Positions 16,222 to 24,937 are shown, numbered from the stretch's first letter. The stretch: DNA of 64,000 nucleotides from CAZWKX01 sp964614095 (GCA_964614095.1 CAZTJO010000001.1:1-64000), one strand, 5' to 3'. Translations and numbers: made by a program. Notes: generated from the sequence alone by a model not told the origin.

Positions 16222-17652
16222 CTACCTCTGCCCCACTCCGGAACCGCCCTCGCCGATGACGTGCAGCTTGAGCAGGTTTGTGGAGGCATCCTGATTCGGA
16301 GGTACTCCGGCGGCCATGGCCAGCCGCTCCCCGGGCGAGACCATACCCCTTTCCAGCAGCACCGCCTCCGCCGCCATGATCATGTCGTCGGTCGATTCCT
16401 GGCGCTCGAAACAAATAGGAGTCACCCCCCACAGAAGCGCCATTCGCCGATAGGTCTCCGTGGAGGGGGTAAAGGCAACGATGGTGGCCTGAGGCCGGTA
16501 CTTAGAGACCAGGCGGGCCGTAGTCCCCGACTCGGTGAAGGCAACGACGGTATGCAGGCCCAGGGTGGTTGCCGTCTCGGCCGTTGCCTTGGCGATGGCA
16601 GAGGCGAACGAAGCCCGCTCGCCCGGCACCTCGGCTCGGGTCGTCTCCGGGTACCCGGGGCTGGCCTCCGCCTCCCGGCAGATGGCGGCCATGGCCTGCA
16701 CCGCACCCACCGGATACTGTCCCACCGCGGTCTCCGCCGACAGCATCACCGCGTCGCTGCCGTCGATGACGGCATTGGCCACGTCGGTGACCTCGGCCCT
16801 GGTGGGGCGGGGCGAGGTGGTCATCGACTCGAGCATCTCGGTGGCGGTTATGGAGATGGCGCCCACCAAGTTGGTAGCGCGGATGATCTCCTTCTGGATG
16901 CGCGGCATGGGTTCATAACCCAACTCCACACCCAGATCACCACGCGCCACCATGGCCCCGTCGGCAACGCTGATGATCTCGGCGAGATTGGCATAAGCGG
17001 CCACCCGCTCGATCTTGGCGATGACCGGGGTTTCTCCCACCACCTCCCGCACGGCAGCGATGTCGGCCGAAGACTCGACAAACGAGGCGGCCACAAGATC
17101 GACTCCGATCTCGATGCCGAAGGCCAGATCCTCTCGATCCTTCTCGGTGATTGCCGGCATGTCGAGGTGTATTCCGGGAAACGCCGCCCCCTTGCGGTCA
17201 CTGAGCACGCCGCCGACACGTACCTTGGCGGCGACACCATCGTCGCCGATCTCCTTGATTTCCACCTCGATGAGGCCGTCGGCCAGAAGCACCCTTGAAC
17301 CGGCCCGGAGTTCGGCACGATGAAGGAACTGAACGTAGATGTGGCTCTCGTCACCCAGCTCGTTGCCATCGAGAAGCTGCACCTTCTCGCCTTGGCGGAG
17401 AGTGACGCTGCCGTCTGGGAACGTGCCCACTCTGATACGAGGCCCCTGGATGTCCTGGAGCACGGCCACGGCGCGGCCCTGCTCCTCGGCGGCTTGGCGG
17501 ACCCAATCGCACCACTGCCTGTGGGTCTCGTGGTCCCCGTGGGAAAAATTGAGGCGCGCCACGTCCATCCCGGCCTCAACCAGGCGGCCGATGTCTTCCC
17601 TCGATGCCGTCGCCGGGCCCAGGGTGGCGATGATCTTGGTCTTTCGTTCCAC
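16222..17652 (-). CDS. pyk: pyruvate kinase
   Basis: A full-length 476-residue pyruvate kinase: PEP + ADP to pyruvate + ATP. Seen: N-terminal KIIATLGPA and the K+/substrate region LNFSHGD, active-site VAKIER-type strand VIAKIERVAAYANL, MVARGDLGVELG, TEMLESMTTSPRPTRAEVTDVANAV, SAETAVGQYPV, and the C-terminal regulatory domain with VAFTESGTTARL. The GTG start follows TAAGGT (17662-17667) by 9 nt. It is divergent from cofC. Confidence 0.96.
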   Translation of the reverse strand: MERKTKIIATLGPATASREDIGRLVEAGMDVARLNFSHGDHETHRQWCDWVRQAAEEQGRAVAVLQDIQGPRIRVGTFPDGSVTLRQGEKVQLLDGNELGDESHIYVQFLHRAELRAGSRVLLADGLIEVEIKEIGDDGVAAKVRVGGVLSDRKGAAFPGIHLDMPAITEKDREDLAFGIEIGVDLVAASFVESSADIAAVREVVGETPVIAKIERVAAYANLAEIISVADGAMVARGDLGVELGYEPMPRIQKEIIRATNLVGAISITATEMLESMTTSPRPTRAEVTDVANAVIDGSDAVMLSAETAVGQYPVGAVQAMAAICREAEASPGYPETTRAEVPGERASFASAIAKATAETATTLGLHTVVAFTESGTTARLVSKYRPQATIVAFTPSTETYRRMALLWGVTPICFERQESTDDMIMAAEAVLLERGMVSPGERLAMAAGVPPNQDASTNLLKLHVIGEGGSGVGQR

Positions 17653-17661
17653 CAGTGCGGA

Positions 17662-17694
17662 ACCTTACCGGCCCGGCTCCGCGCCGCCTAGGCT
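17662..17694. promoter_or_regulatory. divergent -10 boxes for pyk and cofC
   Basis: Minus-strand TAAGGT (17662-17667) lies 9 nt before the pyk GTG; plus-strand TAGGCT (17689-17694) lies 8 nt before the cofC ATG. The two genes start only 50 bp apart, so their promoters must overlap back to back. Confidence 0.55.
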
Positions 17695-17702
17695 CCCCGC
17701 CG

Positions 17703-18323
17703 ATGCATACCACCCGGTCCGAAAGGCGCTCGATCGTCGCCTTGCCGCTGAAGCCGTTCTCTGCCGGCCTGGGACGGCTTGGGAGTGTGCTCACTTCCGG
17801 TCGGCGCGCCCAGCTCAGCCGGGCCCTCGCCGGCCGCGTTGCCGACGCCTGTGTCGCCGCAGGTGCGGAGACCATCGTGGTCACCGGTGATGCAGAGGTC
17901 GCCGCCTGGGCCAGCCGGCTCTCGCTGGGCGTTCTTGCCGACCCGCCCGAAGGAGGTCTCAACCCGGCCGCAGACGCCGCCGCTGCGGCCGCCATGGCGC
18001 GAGGACTCGGGTGGTGCATAGTGCACGGCGATCTTCCCCTGCTCGGCGCCGGCGATGTGAGACGTGTTCTCGGCCTGCTCGACGAGGGCACCGCAGTACT
18101 CGCTCCGTCGCGCGACGGCGGCACCAATCTGCTGGCGGCCTGCCGGCCCCTCGATTTCCGCTACGGGCCCGGCTCCTTCGCCCGCCATCTCGCCTCCGCA
18201 CGTCACCTGGAACGCCGAATCCTCGTCACCACGGGAACGATCCTGGAGCTCGACACTCCCGCCGACCTGTACGGCGCAGCACACCTCGCCGACGGTGCCT
18301 GGCTGACCGAATTCCTATCCTGA
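17703..18323 (+). CDS. cofC: F420 biosynthesis guanylyltransferase CofC/FbiD
   Basis: A 206-residue nucleotidyltransferase of the MobA-like fold. The Lys of ALPLKPFSAGLGRL, ADPPEGGLNPAADAA and the metal/substrate motif VHGDLPLLG with DGGTNLLA match CofC. In actinobacteria the enzyme (FbiD) guanylylates phosphoenolpyruvate, in archaea 2-phospholactate; the residues here do not let me decide. ATG 17703 is selected over the in-frame ATG at 17655 because TAGGCT ends 8 nt upstream. No other F420 gene is in the window, but the gene implies an F420-using organism. Confidence 0.85.
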   Translation: MHTTRSERRSIVALPLKPFSAGLGRLGSVLTSGRRAQLSRALAGRVADACVAAGAETIVVTGDAEVAAWASRLSLGVLADPPEGGLNPAADAAAAAAMARGLGWCIVHGDLPLLGAGDVRRVLGLLDEGTAVLAPSRDGGTNLLAACRPLDFRYGPGSFARHLASARHLERRILVTTGTILELDTPADLYGAAHLADGAWLTEFLS

Positions 18324-18329
18324 CCCGAC

Positions 18330-19082
18330 ATGAGCGATCTCTACGAAGATCTGCGCGACGAGCCGGAGGATCTACCCGTTCCCGAAACGGCCCTCTGCAT
18401 CGGCGCCCACCCCGACGATGCCGAAATCGGGGCAGGAGCCACCCTGACTCGCTGGGCCGACGCGGGTACCACCATCGCGCTGCTCGTCGTCACCGACGGG
18501 TCCAAGGGCTCGTGGGATCCCAACGCCGATCCGACAACGGTGGCAGAACGGCGCCGACTGGAGCAGAACGAAGCGGCAGCCGTGCTGGGAGCGCGGAACA
18601 CCATCGTGCTCAACTACATCGATGGCGAGCTCGAGTGCACGATGGCTCTGCGCGCCGAGCTGTGCTACTGGGTGCGCCGACTGCAGCCCGATGTGCTCCT
18701 CACCCACGACCCGTGGCAGCGCTACCAGCTGCACCCGGACCATCGTGCTACCGGCTTCAGCGCTCTCGACGCCGTCGTGGCCGCCAGGGATCCGCTCTTC
18801 TTCCCAGAGCAAATGCCTGAGGTCGAGCCGCATCGGCCCGAAGCGGTCCTGCTCTGGTCGCCGGACGAGCCCAACCATTGGGAGGACGTCAGCGGCTGGC
18901 TGGAACACAAGATCACTGCGCTGCTCTGCCACTCATCTCAAGGCAAAAGCACTCTGGGCGGTGCCGACGAAGATCAGGAACGCGCCGCGGCCTTCGCCGA
19001 TCGTATCCGGCTGTCGGCGGCACGGGCCGGCGCCCCCATCGGCCTCGCCGCAGCCGAGGCCTTCCGGAGGATCACACCATGA
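18330..19082 (+). CDS. PIG-L/LmbE-family deacetylase
   Basis: A 250-residue zinc deacetylase-fold protein with the metal motif GAHPDDAEIG (His27, Asp30), DGSKGSWD, and the second motif HPDHRATG. Relatives deacetylate GlcNAc-linked substrates such as mycothiol precursors or teicoplanin; the substrate here is unknown. It starts 6 bp after the cofC stop, and a TATCCT box overlapping that stop (18316-18321) puts 8 nt before the ATG, suggesting an internal leaderless promoter. Its stop overlaps the next ATG (ATGA), so the pair is coupled. Confidence 0.85.
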   Translation: MSDLYEDLRDEPEDLPVPETALCIGAHPDDAEIGAGATLTRWADAGTTIALLVVTDGSKGSWDPNADPTTVAERRRLEQNEAAAVLGARNTIVLNYIDGELECTMALRAELCYWVRRLQPDVLLTHDPWQRYQLHPDHRATGFSALDAVVAARDPLFFPEQMPEVEPHRPEAVLLWSPDEPNHWEDVSGWLEHKITALLCHSSQGKSTLGGADEDQERAAAFADRIRLSAARAGAPIGLAAAEAFRRITP

Positions 19083-20212
19083 GCCTCATCGTCATACTCG
19101 GCAGCGGCATCGTGGGCCGGGCCGCTGCCTGGGATCTGGCCAAACGCGGCCACGAGCTTGTCGTTGCCGACGCCGACGCCTCCGCCGCGGCCAGGGTTGC
19201 CGAAGAGGTCGGAGCGGCCCGTCATCAAGCCGCCGATGCGGCCCGGCCTGAGAATCTCGGCCCGCTTCTCACCGGTGCCTCAGTCCTGATCACCGCGGTG
19301 CCTTTCCGCTTCAACGCCGGTCTGGCACGCGCCGCCGTGGCCGCCGGCTGCCACTACCTCGATTTTGGCGGCAATCCCACCATCGTCGCCGAGCAGCTCC
19401 AGCTCGACGAAGCCGCTCGCCGGGCCGGCGTCGCCGTGGTGCCCGACTGCGGTCTGGCCCCGGGGCTGGTCAACGTGCTCGCCCTCGACTGTCTCCGAGC
19501 CCTGGGCCCGGGCCCGGTGGACCGCCTGGCCATGCGCGTGGGCGCGTTGCCTTCTTCTCCGCGCGGCGCCCTCGGCTACCAGCTCACCTTCAGCCCGGCC
19601 GGACTCATCAACGAGTACGCCGAGCCCTGCGAGGTGCTGCGCGATGGCCGCCACGCCACCGTTGAGCCCCTCACCGGGATCGAAGAGGTGGACTGGCCCG
19701 GCGTCGGCACCCTCGAGGCCTTCCACACCGCGGGGGGATCCTCGTCTCTGCCGCGGCGCCTCGAAGGGCGAGTGAAAGAACTCGACTACAAGACGCTGCG
19801 ATACCCGGGCCACGCGGCCGCCTTTCGAGCCATGGCCGAGATCGGTCTCTTCGAGCTGGAGCCTCGCACGGTGGGGTCGGCGCTTGTCGCCCCCCGCGAT
19901 CTGCTGCTCAATCTCCTCGCCGCCAATCTCCCACCGCCGGACGACGACCTCGTGCTTCTTCGAGTCTGGGCCGAGGCCGCCCGCGGCGACGGGCAACGGG
20001 CAGCCGGCTTCGAGATCAGCGACCGTAGCGACGGCCGCTTCAGCGCCCTCGCCCGCACCACGGCGTTCCCGGCCGGCGCTCTCGCCCACATGCTCACTGC
20101 CGGCGTCATCGACGAACCGGGGGCACGCACCATGGACGGCGCCGTTGGTGCCGACCTGCTGCTTGCCGAGCTCGATGGCTCCGGCATCACCATCAGGCCC
20201 TGGCCTTCCTAG
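19079..20212 (+). CDS. saccharopine dehydrogenase-like oxidoreductase
   Basis: A 377-residue NAD(P)-dependent protein. The Rossmann start ILGSGIVGRAAAWDLAKRGH, the LITAVPFRFNAGLARAA segment, YLDFGGN and VVPDCGLAPGLVNVLA are typical of the saccharopine dehydrogenase/lysine 6-dehydrogenase group, whose members act on amino-acid imines or carboxynorspermidine. Substrate not assignable. Translation is coupled to the PIG-L gene, which hints at a shared pathway. No downstream gene follows on the strand for 1.5 kb. Confidence 0.8.
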   Translation: MSLIVILGSGIVGRAAAWDLAKRGHELVVADADASAAARVAEEVGAARHQAADAARPENLGPLLTGASVLITAVPFRFNAGLARAAVAAGCHYLDFGGNPTIVAEQLQLDEAARRAGVAVVPDCGLAPGLVNVLALDCLRALGPGPVDRLAMRVGALPSSPRGALGYQLTFSPAGLINEYAEPCEVLRDGRHATVEPLTGIEEVDWPGVGTLEAFHTAGGSSSLPRRLEGRVKELDYKTLRYPGHAAAFRAMAEIGLFELEPRTVGSALVAPRDLLLNLLAANLPPPDDDLVLLRVWAEAARGDGQRAAGFEISDRSDGRFSALARTTAFPAGALAHMLTAGVIDEPGARTMDGAVGADLLLAELDGSGITIRPWPS

Positions 20213-20385
20213 GCAACGGCCGAGTATTCACCGGTGCAAAAGCCGCAGATCGGGAGAATCGATCCAAGCCCAGGGCGCTGGTCACAGGTAGCCGGTGCTC
20301 CGGCGTCGCCACGTACGGCCGGCATCGACATCGCAGTCAGCGCGCGATCAGTCGCCTGCGTCAGCGGCGGCGGACGATGAGGCGG
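20213..20385. other. 173-bp intergenic region, nothing recognised
   Basis: Gap between the convergent dehydrogenase and ABC ATPase genes. I see no gene, tRNA or clear terminator hairpin in it. Confidence 0.5.
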
Positions 20386-21618
20386 CTATTCGCCGTCGCC
20401 TCCGTTGCCGGCGCGGTAGCCGATACGCTCGCCGGTTTCGGGGTTGAAGCAATAGAGCTTGTTGGTGTTGACGACAAGCCTTGCTCTTGTCCCCGGCTTG
20501 ACCTCGATTTCCGATGAGATCCGGGAGACGAAATCAGTCACCGATCCCAGAGTCTCGGGAGTGGTCCCGGCGTCGGCAAGCAGCTCCTCGATCTCCGGCG
20601 TGATCACCGGCGGCACCGGCAAGTTGAAGTGCACGAGCGTCTCGGAGCCCAAGACCTCGGCGACATCGATTTCAACGGCCATGGTGTTTCCGGGAGCGAT
20701 CCCGGCGATTCGTTCATCCTCGAAGTCGTCGGGCCTGATACCCAAGACGATCTCCTTGTTGATGAACTTGTCCAGGCCCGGGTGCCTCTCGAGAGTGCTC
20801 TTCCCCACATCCAATTCGTAGGGACCGAACTTGAGCTGAACCGTGTCTCCCTTGCCGATGACTTGGGCCATAACCATGTTCATCGGAGGTGTGCCGATGA
20901 AACCGGCCACAAACAGATTTGCCGGATTGTTGAACAGCTCTGATGACTTCGCCACCTGCTGCATATTGTTCGGGCGCCGCGGGGTGACGGCCTTCAGCAC
21001 CGCCACTCGCTGACCCAGTGTCATCGCCTCAATCTGGTCGTGAGTCACGTATACGGTGGTGGTGCCGAGTCGTGCGTGCAAACGCGCCAATGAGGCCCGC
21101 ATCTGCACACGCAGCTTGGCATCAAGATTCGAGAGCGGCTCGTCCATGAGGAACGCCGCCGGCTCACGAACGATGGCCCGGCCCATCGCCACCCGCTGAC
21201 GCTGGCCACCGGAAAGCGCCTTCGGTTTGCGGCCCAGGAGCTCGGAGATCTCAAGCGTTTCTGCCGCCTCGTTGACCCTCCGCTTGATCTCCTTCTTTTC
21301 CATCTTGCGCAGCTTCAGGCCAAAGGCCATGTTGTCGTAAACAGACATGTGGGGATACAGCGCGTAGTTCTGGAACACCATGGCGATGTCACGGTCCTTC
21401 GGCAGAACGTTGTTGATGACCCGTCCGCCGATGCTGATTTGGCCTTCCGTGATCTCCTCAAGACCGGCGATCATGCGCAGGATCGTCGACTTGCCGCACC
21501 CAGAGGGCCCCACAAGAACAAGGAATTCGCCGTCGGCTATCGTCAGATCGATATCGCCCACGGCTCTAGTGCCATCGGGATAAATCTTCCCGAGATCTTC
21601 CATATTGATCGCGGCCAC
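20386..21618 (-). CDS. sugar ABC transporter ATPase (UgpC/MsmK/MsiK type), orphan
   Basis: A 410-residue ATPase with Walker A GPSGCGKST, Q-loop VFQNYALYPHMSVYDN, signature LSGGQRQRVAMGRAIV, Walker B AAFLMDEPLSNLDA, switch VTHDQ, and a C-terminal TOBE/OB region. This belongs to the carbohydrate-importer CUT1 family. No permease or binding protein is nearby, so it probably serves several importers, as MsiK does in Streptomyces. The GTG start has AGGAGG 5 nt upstream, and a TAGGCT box at 21659-21664 suggests a leader of about 35 nt, unlike most genes here. Confidence 0.9.
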   Translation of the reverse strand: MAAINMEDLGKIYPDGTRAVGDIDLTIADGEFLVLVGPSGCGKSTILRMIAGLEEITEGQISIGGRVINNVLPKDRDIAMVFQNYALYPHMSVYDNMAFGLKLRKMEKKEIKRRVNEAAETLEISELLGRKPKALSGGQRQRVAMGRAIVREPAAFLMDEPLSNLDAKLRVQMRASLARLHARLGTTTVYVTHDQIEAMTLGQRVAVLKAVTPRRPNNMQQVAKSSELFNNPANLFVAGFIGTPPMNMVMAQVIGKGDTVQLKFGPYELDVGKSTLERHPGLDKFINKEIVLGIRPDDFEDERIAGIAPGNTMAVEIDVAEVLGSETLVHFNLPVPPVITPEIEELLADAGTTPETLGSVTDFVSRISSEIEVKPGTRARLVVNTNKLYCFNPETGERIGYRAGNGGDGE

Positions 21619-21712
21619 TGTCTCCTCCTGGAAGAGAAGCTCTGAAGACGACTCGCTGAGCCTACCAAGCTAATCGGTATCATTCCTCACCCAGTCGATC
21701 CTAGGAGGGTCG

Positions 21713-22420
21713 TTGCAGCATCCAGTTGCCGTGCTCGCCGGTGGCACAGGGGGCCTAGGACGGCAGGTGGCGACGCGCCTCGCCCATCGCGGCTTCTGCA
21801 TCGCCACCACGTATCTGGTTCCCGATGAGGCCGAAGAAGTCGAACAGCTGCTCGGCCTGCCGGAAGAACGCCTCCTTCTGCGACGGGTTGACTGCACCGA
21901 ATCTGAGGCCGTGGACGCCTTCATGAGTGCCGTGGCGGAGACGTTCGGCCCCATCAACGTGCTGGCCAGTCTTGTGGGCAGATGGGCCGGCGGACGCGAC
22001 GTCGCCGACACGGACAACGCCCGCTTCGAGCGCATGATCGATCTGAATCTGCGCACTGCCTTTTTTGCCGCCCGGGCCGCCATCCCTCACATGCGCAAGG
22101 CGAATTGGGGCCGCATCATTCTGGTCGGAAGCCGCGCCGCGGTTGAGACACCCGCGGGCCAGGCGGCCTACAACATCGCCAAGGCCGGGATCATCGCCCT
22201 GGCCGGCTCCATCGCCCGAGAGACCGGCGACGAGGGCGTCACGGCCAACGCGGTGCTCCCCTCCTACATCGACACTCCGGCATTCCGCAGCGCCATCCCC
22301 TACGCCGACTACGTGGACTGGCCCACTCCAGACGAGATCGCCGCCGTCATCGATTTCCTCGCCTCCGAGGACTCTGGTGTCATCAACGGGGTGGCACTGC
22401 CCGTCTACGGACATGTGTAG
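21713..22420 (+). CDS. short-chain dehydrogenase/reductase
   Basis: A 235-residue SDR. The NAD(P) loop is GGTGGLGRQVA, followed by NVLASLVGRWAGG (position of the usual NNAG, altered), the Ser of ILVGSRAA and the catalytic pair YNIAK. It ends as FabG-like enzymes do (SGVINGVALPVYG). Specificity unknown. The TTG start is fixed by a strong AGGAGGGT at 21703-21710 immediately upstream. Confidence 0.85.
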   Translation: MQHPVAVLAGGTGGLGRQVATRLAHRGFCIATTYLVPDEAEEVEQLLGLPEERLLLRRVDCTESEAVDAFMSAVAETFGPINVLASLVGRWAGGRDVADTDNARFERMIDLNLRTAFFAARAAIPHMRKANWGRIILVGSRAAVETPAGQAAYNIAKAGIIALAGSIARETGDEGVTANAVLPSYIDTPAFRSAIPYADYVDWPTPDEIAAVIDFLASEDSGVINGVALPVYGHV

Positions 22421-22451
22421 GACGGTTCGGACGGACACGACGAGCCTGGCG

Positions 22452-22527
22452 TGGTAGCCCCGACCGGATTCGAACCGGCGTTACCGGCTTGAGAGGCCGG
22501 CGTCCTAGGCCGCTAGACGACGGGGCC
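22452..22527 (-). tRNA. tRNA-Glu (anticodon CTC)
   Basis: A 76-nt cloverleaf. The acceptor stem GGCCCCG pairs with CGGGGCT; the anticodon stem CCGGC/GCCGG encloses loop CTCTCAA, anticodon at 22491-22493; the T-arm has GGTTCGAATCC. The 3' CCA is encoded. It lies 21 nt downstream of tRNA-Gln in the same transcript. Confidence 0.96.
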
Positions 22528-22548
22528 GGATCGGCTGTTGATCCGCAG

Positions 22549-22620
22549 CTCGGGGGGGAGGACTCGAACCCCCAATATCGGGACCAGAACCCGGTGTGTT
22601 GCCAATTACACCACCCCCGA
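22549..22620 (-). tRNA. tRNA-Gln (anticodon CTG)
   Basis: A 72-nt cloverleaf. Acceptor TCGGGGG pairs with CCCCCGA, discriminator G; the loop TTCTGGT gives anticodon CTG at 22585-22587; the T-arm carries GGTTCGAGTCC. The 3' CCA is not encoded. The outermost anticodon-stem pair appears to be a C-A mismatch. It is the first of two tRNA genes behind gltX. Confidence 0.95.
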
Positions 22621-22631
22621 AGGGCAGAGGC

Positions 22632-22660
22632 AGGATACGGACGGCCCCGGGGTAAGGCAA
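22632..22660 (-). promoter_or_regulatory. sigma-70-type promoter for the tRNA pair
   Basis: On the minus strand, TTGCCT (22655-22660) and TATCCT (22632-22637) are separated by exactly 17 nt and lie 11 nt before the tRNA-Gln 5' end. This is the best -35/-10 pair in the window, fitting a strong stable-RNA promoter. Confidence 0.6.
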
Positions 22661-22736
22661 ACCTCTGTTGCCCGGGCCGTCGGTTGGCACGACCCGAAGT
22701 TGGCACCGGCCCCCGCTTTTGCTGCGCCACGCCAAT

Positions 22737-24179
22737 TCACAGTCCGGCGCTGGCCTGCCGGAGCCTCTCTATGGTGCGTTCCCGGCCCAAGACGGAGATG
22801 GACTCAAAGAGCGGAGGACTCACCGTGGAACCGCTGACCGCCACCCGCAAGGGCTGGAGGCCCTTGCTCGCCGACAGCTCCAGCTCGGCGAGCATGCCTC
22901 GCAAAGCCACCTCGATCTCGGCGGTGTCCCAATCCTCGAGCGCCTCGAGGAGACTGAGTGCCTCCTCAAGAACCGGTCCAACCTCAGGCTTGGTCATGAC
23001 CTTCTTCCAGGAGGTCTCATCCATCTCGACATCGGCAAACAGGAACCTCACCTGCCCGGCGACCTCGGTGAGGCGTTTGGCGCGCTCCTGCACCAGCGGC
23101 GCAATCTCGGCGAATCGGCCGCGTTCGGTATCGTCCAGCGGGCGTCCCAAATCGTCCTCCACCAGCGGCGTGGTGCGTTCGACGAAGTCGCCGGCCTCGA
23201 GCCCACGCAGGTAGACGCCGTTCATCCACTCCAGCTTCGTGGCATCAAACACGGCCGGATTCTTCGAGAGGGCGGGCAGCTCAAAACGCTCCACCATGGT
23301 CGTCAGCGGCACCACCTCCTCGTCCTCTCCCGGAGACCACCCGAGGATGGCCAGGTAGTTACACATCGCCTCGGGCACGATGCCCGCCTCGCGGTACTCC
23401 CGCAGAGACGTGGCGCCGTGGCGTTTGCTCAGCTTGGCCCCGTCGGGCCCGGTCAGCAGCGAGATGTGCGCGTAGGTGGGCTCGGCGCCGCCGATGGCCT
23501 TGGTCAGCAGGATGTGTTTAGGCGTCGATGGCAACAGATCCTCACCGCGGATGACGTGGCTGATCCGGAAATCGATGTCGTCGACGGTGCTGGCCAGGTG
23601 GTAGGTAGGCGACCCATCCGAGCGCAGCACGACAAAATCGTCGACGTCGGCGTGGTCGAAGCGCACCTCGCCGCGAATGGCATCCTTCAGCACGGTCTCG
23701 CCGGGCCGGGGAACCGCGAAGCGTACGGGAAGGCGCTCCCCCGCACCCAGGCGCTTTGCGGCCTCCTCGGCGGATGCCCGGAAGCGGCCGCGGTAGACCG
23801 GCGATCCCCCCGCGGCAGCCGCCTCGCGCCGCAGCTCCTCCAGCTGCTCCGGTGTGGCCAGGTCGTGGTAGGCGGCGCCTTCGGCCACGAGCCGGTCGGT
23901 CACCTCGCGATAGCGGTCCAGGCGGAGACTCTGCCGGTACGGGTCATGCGGCCCGCCTACCTCGACGCCCTCATCCCAGTCCATCCCCAGCCAGTGCACG
24001 CTGTCCAGGATGTCCCGCTCGAACTCGGCCGTACTGCGCTCGGCGTCGGTGTCGTCCACCCGCACCACCAGCGTGCCGCCGTGCCTTCGGGCGAAGAGCC
24101 AGTTGTAGAGAACCGTGCGCGCCGTCCCCACGTGCAGGTTGCCTGTGGGGGAAGGCGCAAAACGAACCCTCACACTCAC
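22737..24179 (-). CDS. gltX: glutamyl-tRNA synthetase
   Basis: A 480-residue class I synthetase that charges tRNA with Glu. The HIGH-type motif is PSPTGNLHVGTA, the ATP motif KLSKRHG takes the place of KMSKS, and VDDTDAERS and IRGEDLLPSTPKH are typical. Because GatCAB is encoded 13 kb away, the enzyme is probably non-discriminating and also misacylates tRNA-Gln; this cannot be proved from sequence alone. It is the last gene of an operon with 4-nt overlaps (GTGA), directly followed by its two tRNA substrates. Confidence 0.96.
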   Translation of the reverse strand: MSVRVRFAPSPTGNLHVGTARTVLYNWLFARRHGGTLVVRVDDTDAERSTAEFERDILDSVHWLGMDWDEGVEVGGPHDPYRQSLRLDRYREVTDRLVAEGAAYHDLATPEQLEELRREAAAAGGSPVYRGRFRASAEEAAKRLGAGERLPVRFAVPRPGETVLKDAIRGEVRFDHADVDDFVVLRSDGSPTYHLASTVDDIDFRISHVIRGEDLLPSTPKHILLTKAIGGAEPTYAHISLLTGPDGAKLSKRHGATSLREYREAGIVPEAMCNYLAILGWSPGEDEEVVPLTTMVERFELPALSKNPAVFDATKLEWMNGVYLRGLEAGDFVERTTPLVEDDLGRPLDDTERGRFAEIAPLVQERAKRLTEVAGQVRFLFADVEMDETSWKKVMTKPEVGPVLEEALSLLEALEDWDTAEIEVALRGMLAELELSASKGLQPLRVAVSGSTVSPPLFESISVLGRERTIERLRQASAGL

Positions 24180-24937
24180 GAGTCCACCACCCTGTTGCGC
24201 AGCACCCCGATCCGCTCCACTTCAACCTCCATGATGTCGCCGGGAAACACCGGGCCCACGCCGGAAGGAGTGCCCGTAAGAATCACGTCGCCGGGCAGCA
24301 GCGTCATCACCCTGCTCACGAATGACAACAGCTCAGCTACTCCGAAGACCATGTCGTCGGTCGTTGCCTCCTGTCGCAGGTCACCGTTGACACGGCACGA
24401 CACCATCAGCCCCTGCGGGTCTAGCTCGGTCTCGATGGCCGGGCCCAAGGGGCAGAACGTGTCGAAACCCTTGGCGCGTGTCCACTGCCCATCGCGGCTC
24501 TGCAGATCGCGGGCGGTGACGTCGTTGGCCGCGGTGTAACCGAGGATGTGAGTCCCGGCGTCCTCCGGAGCGACCAGCCGCGAGACCTTCCCCACTACCA
24601 CAGCCAGCTCGGCCTCATGGTGCACCTCATTCGAATCGGGAGGAATCACCACCGCCGCCTCCGGACCGATCACCGAGGTTGCCGGCTTCGAGAAGATGAT
24701 GGGCTCGTCTGGTATCTCGCCCCCCATCTCGGCGGCATGTCCGGCATAGTTCTTGCCCACCCCGATCACCTTGGTGGGGATAACCGGCGAGAGCAGCAGG
24801 GCCGATTCGAAAGGAATGAGGTTCTCCGTCGGCTCCCAGGCGACAAACGGCGTGCCGCGGAATACCCGAATGCCCTCCAATTCGGCTGCTCCGTAGGCGA
24901 TCTCGTCCCCCGGCAGGCGCACCCTGACAATCTTCAC
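24176..24937 (-). CDS. fumarylacetoacetate hydrolase-family protein
   Basis: A 253-residue FAH-fold protein. The family's N-terminal module is short; the catalytic core carries VIGVGKNYAGHAAEMG, the metal-binding EVHHEAELAVVVGK, YTAANDVTARDLQ and LTGTPSGVGPV. Such proteins include acylpyruvases and oxaloacetate decarboxylases; no substrate is assignable. GTG 24937 overlaps the stop of the thioesterase gene (GTGA), and its own stop overlaps gltX, so it is tightly coupled on both sides. Confidence 0.87.
   Translation of the reverse strand: MKIVRVRLPGDEIAYGAAELEGIRVFRGTPFVAWEPTENLIPFESALLLSPVIPTKVIGVGKNYAGHAAEMGGEIPDEPIIFSKPATSVIGPEAAVVIPPDSNEVHHEAELAVVVGKVSRLVAPEDAGTHILGYTAANDVTARDLQSRDGQWTRAKGFDTFCPLGPAIETELDPQGLMVSCRVNGDLRQEATTDDMVFGVAELLSFVSRVMTLLPGDVILTGTPSGVGPVFPGDIMEVEVERIGVLRNRVVDS

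Noticed and set aside
22668..24539. Very long plus-strand open frame opposite gltX and the FAH gene
   Set aside because: It is antisense to well-conserved genes, its composition is that of a shadow frame in high-GC DNA, and no protein family is visible.
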